DNA of 64,000 nt from Cellulomonas sp. Root485 (GTDB taxonomy: Bacteria; Actinomycetota; Actinomycetes; Actinomycetales; Cellulomonadaceae): positions 538,559 to 602,558 of the forward strand of contig NZ_LMFC01000002.1 in NCBI RefSeq assembly GCF_001426705.1. Direction: 5' to 3'. The number at the start of each line of letters is the position of its first letter. Within the stretch, counting starts at the first letter, position 1. Made by a program: the position numbers and the translations under genes. This document shows positions 63,742 through 64,000 of this stretch, one piece after another. The notes under the pieces are model-generated. The model searched no databases, had not been told where the DNA came from, and saw only the letters and a list, made by a program, of their open reading frames with translations.

Positions 63742-64000
63742 TCAGGCCTCGATGCGCTGGCCCGAGCCCGCGTGGAACAGGTGCGTCTCGCCCTCGCGGA
63801 TCCGGACGTAGATCGTCTCGCCCTTGGAGGGGACCTGGCGCGGGTCGACGCGCACGATGACCTGAGCGTCGCCGGCACCGGAGTGCACCGCGTCGGCGTG
63901 GCCGAACTCGTTGGTCAGCGAGCCGTAGACGAACGCGTCGGAGCCGAGCTCCTCGACGATGTTCACGATGACCGGGATGCCGTCCGGCGTGCCGGCGGGC
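63742..64000 (-). CDS. Sugar ABC transporter ATPase, C-terminal part (UgpC/MsiK type; cut by window)
   Basis: Only the last 85 codons are inside the window; the rest continues past base 64000. The visible part is the regulatory TOBE domain: VIVNIVEELGSDAFVYGS, VIVRVDPRQVPSKGETI and HLFHAGSGQRIEA are characteristic of UgpC/MsiK/MalK C-termini. The ATPase core is not visible. Such ATPases energise several CUT1 sugar importers in actinobacteria, and the importer at 50413-53616 lacks its own. Confidence 0.85.
   Translation of the reverse strand, partial: PAGTPDGIPVIVNIVEELGSDAFVYGSLTNEFGHADAVHSGAGDAQVIVRVDPRQVPSKGETIYVRIREGETHLFHAGSGQRIEA

Overview
The window is high-GC actinobacterial DNA. Many genes use GTG starts and abut in 4-base start/stop overlaps. 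Marker genes include Lsr2, CarD, SenX3-RegX3, the mycothiol enzyme MshA and an actinobacterial FolB-FolK fusion. Large secreted multidomain xylan- and glucan-active enzymes, xylA/xylB and an arabinofuranosidase locus point to a plant-polysaccharide degrader of the Cellulomonadaceae type. That taxonomic placement is inferred from gene content only.

Layout. 1-11474: one compact plus-strand run: ftsH (5' end outside the window), folE, folP, folB-folK, a DUF3180 membrane protein, two PH-domain membrane proteins, a DUF2520 Rossmann protein, panC, panD and nadB. It makes folate, pantothenate and NAD precursors. 11475-16645: a 1594-residue secreted xylanase/deacetylase gene with its own regulatory dyad and terminator sits between nadB and nadC. 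16646-19745: nadC, lysS, a small membrane protein, lsr2. 19767-23791: xylose module (xylA-xylB leftward, divergent ROK regulator). 23792-31866: short unknown ORF, lactonase-fold protein, DUF899 protein, a 1679-residue secreted GH3 enzyme and a small hypothetical protein. 31930-34613: mshA, gpmA, an MmcQ/YjbR protein. 34733-42801: phosphate block with phoU, two small stress/membrane proteins, senX3-regX3 and pstSCAB. Three places carry direct repeats of GTTCACC at 11- or 22-bp spacing, upstream of phoU, senX3 and pstS. 42812-45300: lipoprotein, carD, ispD, ispF. 45147-48420: EamA exporter, divergent LysR regulator, small protein, MDR oxidoreductase. 48494-54931: arabinoside uptake and cleavage locus (binding protein, two permeases, GH127 enzyme) with a divergent LacI regulator. 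54937-59503: a poorly understood cluster of an aldonolactone oxidase diverging from tetR, an MFS permease and a PLP-dependent D-amino-acid deaminase/aldolase-like gene. 59829-64000: cysS, rlmB, DUF4032 gene, and the 3' end of a sugar-ABC ATPase gene.

The polysaccharide genes can be read as a scheme: secreted GH10/CE4 and GH3 enzymes release sugars; the ABC system imports arabinosides for GH127; XylA/XylB feed xylose to the pentose phosphate pathway. The ABC operon has no ATPase gene, so the UgpC/MsiK-type ATPase at the right edge is a plausible shared energiser (inference).

The most unusual non-coding signal is a family of intergenic hairpins built on CGTCCGCA/TGCGGACG. About ten units occur in five intergenic gaps, including two between xylA and xylB and four in the 325-bp gap before cysS. 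The best candidates for undescribed biology are this repeat family, the lactonase-oxidase/aldolase cluster, and a 52-residue acidic ORF with a strong ribosome binding site at 23923-24081.
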